Source of the DNA: Amorphochlora amoebiformis
Lineage: Eukaryota; Cercozoa; Chlorarachniophyceae
Reading direction: 5' to 3'
Length of the DNA stretch: 64,000 bases
Assembly: GCA_054601695.1 (NCBI GenBank)
Contig: BAAHQB010000288.1
Location: 165,661 to 229,660, forward strand
Program-made: the position numbers and the translations under genes
In this document: piece by piece, positions 61,775 to 64,000 of the stretch
Numbering within the stretch: position 1 is the first letter of the stretch
Layout: each line of letters opens with the position of its first letter
The notes under the pieces: generated by a model
What the model was told of the DNA's origin: nothing
The model's input: only the letters and a program-made list of their open reading frames with translations
Database searches by the model: none

Positions 61775-64000
61775 TTTTGAATGTATCTGGCCTTTATTCC
61801 AAGATTTTTCAAGATTTCGATAAATTGAAAATTTTTGACATTTTTGGGAATCGAACCCACGATCCCCAGACTCAAAGCTAACGGACTGACCACTTGTCCA
61901 TATGGCACTCTCAGCGACAAAAGTTTTCGCCGTGGGGTCCGACCCACAGCCTACTCACTTCTGCCTTATGGCGCCATTATGGTCAATGGAGCCCCATGGG
62001 GGCCTCCGGGTGGTTGCTTAGGGGGTTGCACACCCATGTGTGTTATACGAGATCATCTATTTATGGATGGGGCTGCGTAACTTAGGATTAGGGTTACGCC
62101 CAGACTATATATATAGCCATCTCGGCAACCATGTCAAAGTATCAAGGAAACAGTCTCCAGGGTTATGAATATTGAGATTATCAACCCTATATAAGGAGAC
62201 CAAGCATAAGGAGTTAGGTTTTGAATGTATCTGGCCTTTATTCCAAGATTTTTCAAGATTTCGATAAATTGAAAATTTTTGACATTTTTGGGAATCGAAC
62301 CCACGATCCCCAGACTCAAAGCTAACGGACTGACCACTTGTCCATATGGCACTCTCAGCGACAAAAGTTTTCGCCGTGGGGTCCGACCCACAGCCTACTC
62401 ACTTCTGCCTTATGGCGCCATTATGGTCAATGGAGCCCCATGGGGGCCTCCGGGTGGTTGCTTAGGGGGTTGCACACCCATGTGTGTTATACGAGATCAT
62501 CTATTTATGGATGGGGCTGCGTAACTTAGGATTAGGGTTACGCCCAGACTATATATATAGCCATCTCGGCAACCATGTCAAAGTATCAAGGAAACAGTCT
62601 CCAGGGTTATGAATATTGAGATTATCAACCCTATATAAGGAGACCAAGCATAAGGAGTTAGGTTTTGAATGTATCTGGCCTTTATTCCAAGATTTTTCAA
62701 GATTTCGATAAATTGAAAATTTTTGACATTTTTGGGAATCGAACCCACGATCCCCAGACTCAAAGCTAACGGACTGACCACTTGTCCATATGGCACTCTC
62801 AGCGACAAAAGTTTTCGCCGTGGGGTCCGACCCACAGCCTACTCACTTCTGCCTTATGGCGCCATTATGGTCAATGGAGCCCCATGGGGGCCTCCGGGTG
62901 GTTGCTTAGGGGGTTGCACACCCATGTGTGTTATACGAGATCATCTATTTATGGATGGGGCTGCGTAACTTAGGATTAGGGTTACGCCCAGACTATATAT
63001 ATAGCCATCTCGGCAACCATGTCAAAGTATCAAGGAAACAGTCTCCAGGGTTATGAATATTGAGATTATCAACCCTATATAAGGAGACCAAGCATAAGGA
63101 GTTAGGTTTTGAATGTATCTGGCCTTTATTCCAAGATTTTTCAAGATTTCGATAAATTGAAATTTTTGACATTTTTGGGAATCGAACCCACGATCCCCAG
63201 ACTCAAAGCTAACGGACTGACCACTTGTCCATATGGCACTCTCAGCGACAAAAGTTTTCGCCGTGGGGTCCGACCCACAGCCTACTCACTTCTGCCTTAT
63301 GGCGCCATTATGGTCAATGGAGCCCCATGGGGGCCTCCGGGTGGTTGCTTAGGGGGTTGCACACCCATGTGTGTTATACGAGATCATCTATTTATGGATG
63401 GGGCTGCGTAACTTAGGATTAGGGTTACGCCCAGACTATATATATAGCCATCTCGGCAACCATGTCAAAGTATCAAGGAAACAGTCTCCAGGGTTATGAA
63501 TATTGAGATTATCAACCCTATATAAGGAGACCAAGCATAAGGAGTTAGGTTTTGAATGTATCTGGCCTTTATTCCAAGATTTTTCAAGATTTCGATAAAT
63601 TGAAAATTTTTGACATTTTTGGGAATCGAACCCACGATCCCCAGACTCAAAGCTAACGGACTCACCACTTGTCCATATGGCACTCTCAGCGACAAAAGTT
63701 TTCGCCGTGGGGTCCGACCCACAGCCTACTCACTTCTGCCTTATGGCGCCATTATGGTCAATGGAGCCCCATGGGGGCCTCCGGGTGGTTGCTTAGGGGG
63801 TTGCACACCCATGTGTGTTATACGAGATCATCTATTTATGGATGGGGCTGCGTAACTTAGGATTAGGGTTACGCCCAGACTATATATATAGCCATCTCGG
63901 CAACCATGTCAAAGTATCAAGGAAACAGTCTCCAGGGTTATGAATATTGAGATTATCAACCCTATATAAGGAGACCAAGCATAAGGAGTTAGGTTTTGAA

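Larger units (their letters stand above)
57695..64000. repeat. Subtelomeric satellite array, about 444-bp units
   Basis: Units begin TTTTGAATGTATCTGG right after a TTAGG, at 57695, 58130, 58850, 59294, 59738, 60181, 60578, 61037, 61775, 62219, 62663, 63107, 63550 and 63994 (partial). Standard units are 443-444 bp and nearly identical. The first (435 bp) is the most diverged, with several small deletions. Three units (58130, 60578-type junction before it, 61037) have a distal part replaced by TTAGGG tracts. The recurring 85-, 81- and 63-codon frames are spurious. Confidence 0.97.

Noticed and set aside
57538-61947. Frames of 111-210 codons of Leu-Gly or Leu-Thr repeats
   Set aside because: They are simply TTAGGG/CCCTAA read in frame; telomeric DNA, not protein.
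57846-63860. Recurrent 81-, 63- and 85-codon frames in the satellite (MTFLGIEPTIPR..., MSIWHSQRQ..., MGRTPRRKL...)
   Set aside because: They overlap the tRNA-like sequence and one another on both strands, and recur only because the satellite is tandem. Frames reading GIEPTIPR/GIVGSIPK across a tRNA B box are a known annotation artefact.

Overview
This window is nuclear DNA of a eukaryote, probably a unicellular one. The genes are broken into many small GT-AG exons with near-balanced base composition. The introns are blown up by (TA)n, (TG)n and minisatellite DNA. Protein families are eukaryotic (VPS13/chorein, DUF547, hAT transposase), and the right side runs into TTAGGG telomere-type repeats read 5'->3' toward the right, so the chromosome end lies to the right. 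I cannot name the species. Most long open frames here are translations of (TA)n, TTAGGG or satellite DNA and are not genes.

Layout. (1) 1-10851, minus strand: the 5' part of a VPS13-type bridge-like lipid-transfer protein gene, rebuilt exon by exon with consistent phases from its start codon at 10851; it leaves the window on the left. (2) About 10.9-18.8 kb: no secure gene, several minisatellites, and a 0.7-kb array containing a large palindrome. (3) 18.84-19.92 kb: CTAG-rich unique DNA, probably intergenic. (4) 20910-22884, minus: a complete four-exon gene for a 449-aa protein of unknown function with possible Tudor-like segments. (5) 25591-42080, plus: a 21-exon gene whose phases close over 1941 codons; it has an ARM/HEAT-like N-terminal part, five repeated PDZ-like modules separated by low-complexity linkers, and a unique C-terminal part. 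(6) 42926-45116: a hAT DNA transposon with an exact 8-bp target-site duplication and a (TA)-filled intron in its transposase. (7) 45.1-46.8 kb: long (TA)n with a 127-base A tract. (8) 46864-47283, minus: a small putative secreted protein. (9) 47421-54366, plus: a DUF547 protein gene. (10) 54.4-55.36 kb: intergenic CTAG-rich DNA. (11) 55.36-57.69 kb: mixed TTAGGG / TGTCGGG telomere-like repeats grading into pure TTAGGG. (12) 57695-64000: a subtelomeric satellite of about 444 bp units, alternating with pure TTAGGG blocks; every unit carries a minus-strand tRNA-like sequence with A and B boxes.

The most striking general feature is that many intronic tandem repeats are copies of the adjacent splice site, often with a few exon bases included. 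This holds in all three large genes, at both acceptors and donors. A second candidate novelty is the PDZ-like module, whose halves occur in permuted order with a conserved phase-2 intron at the join. A third is the tRNA-like telomeric satellite, whose short internal TTAGGG motif appears to be where long telomeric tracts have been swapped in.
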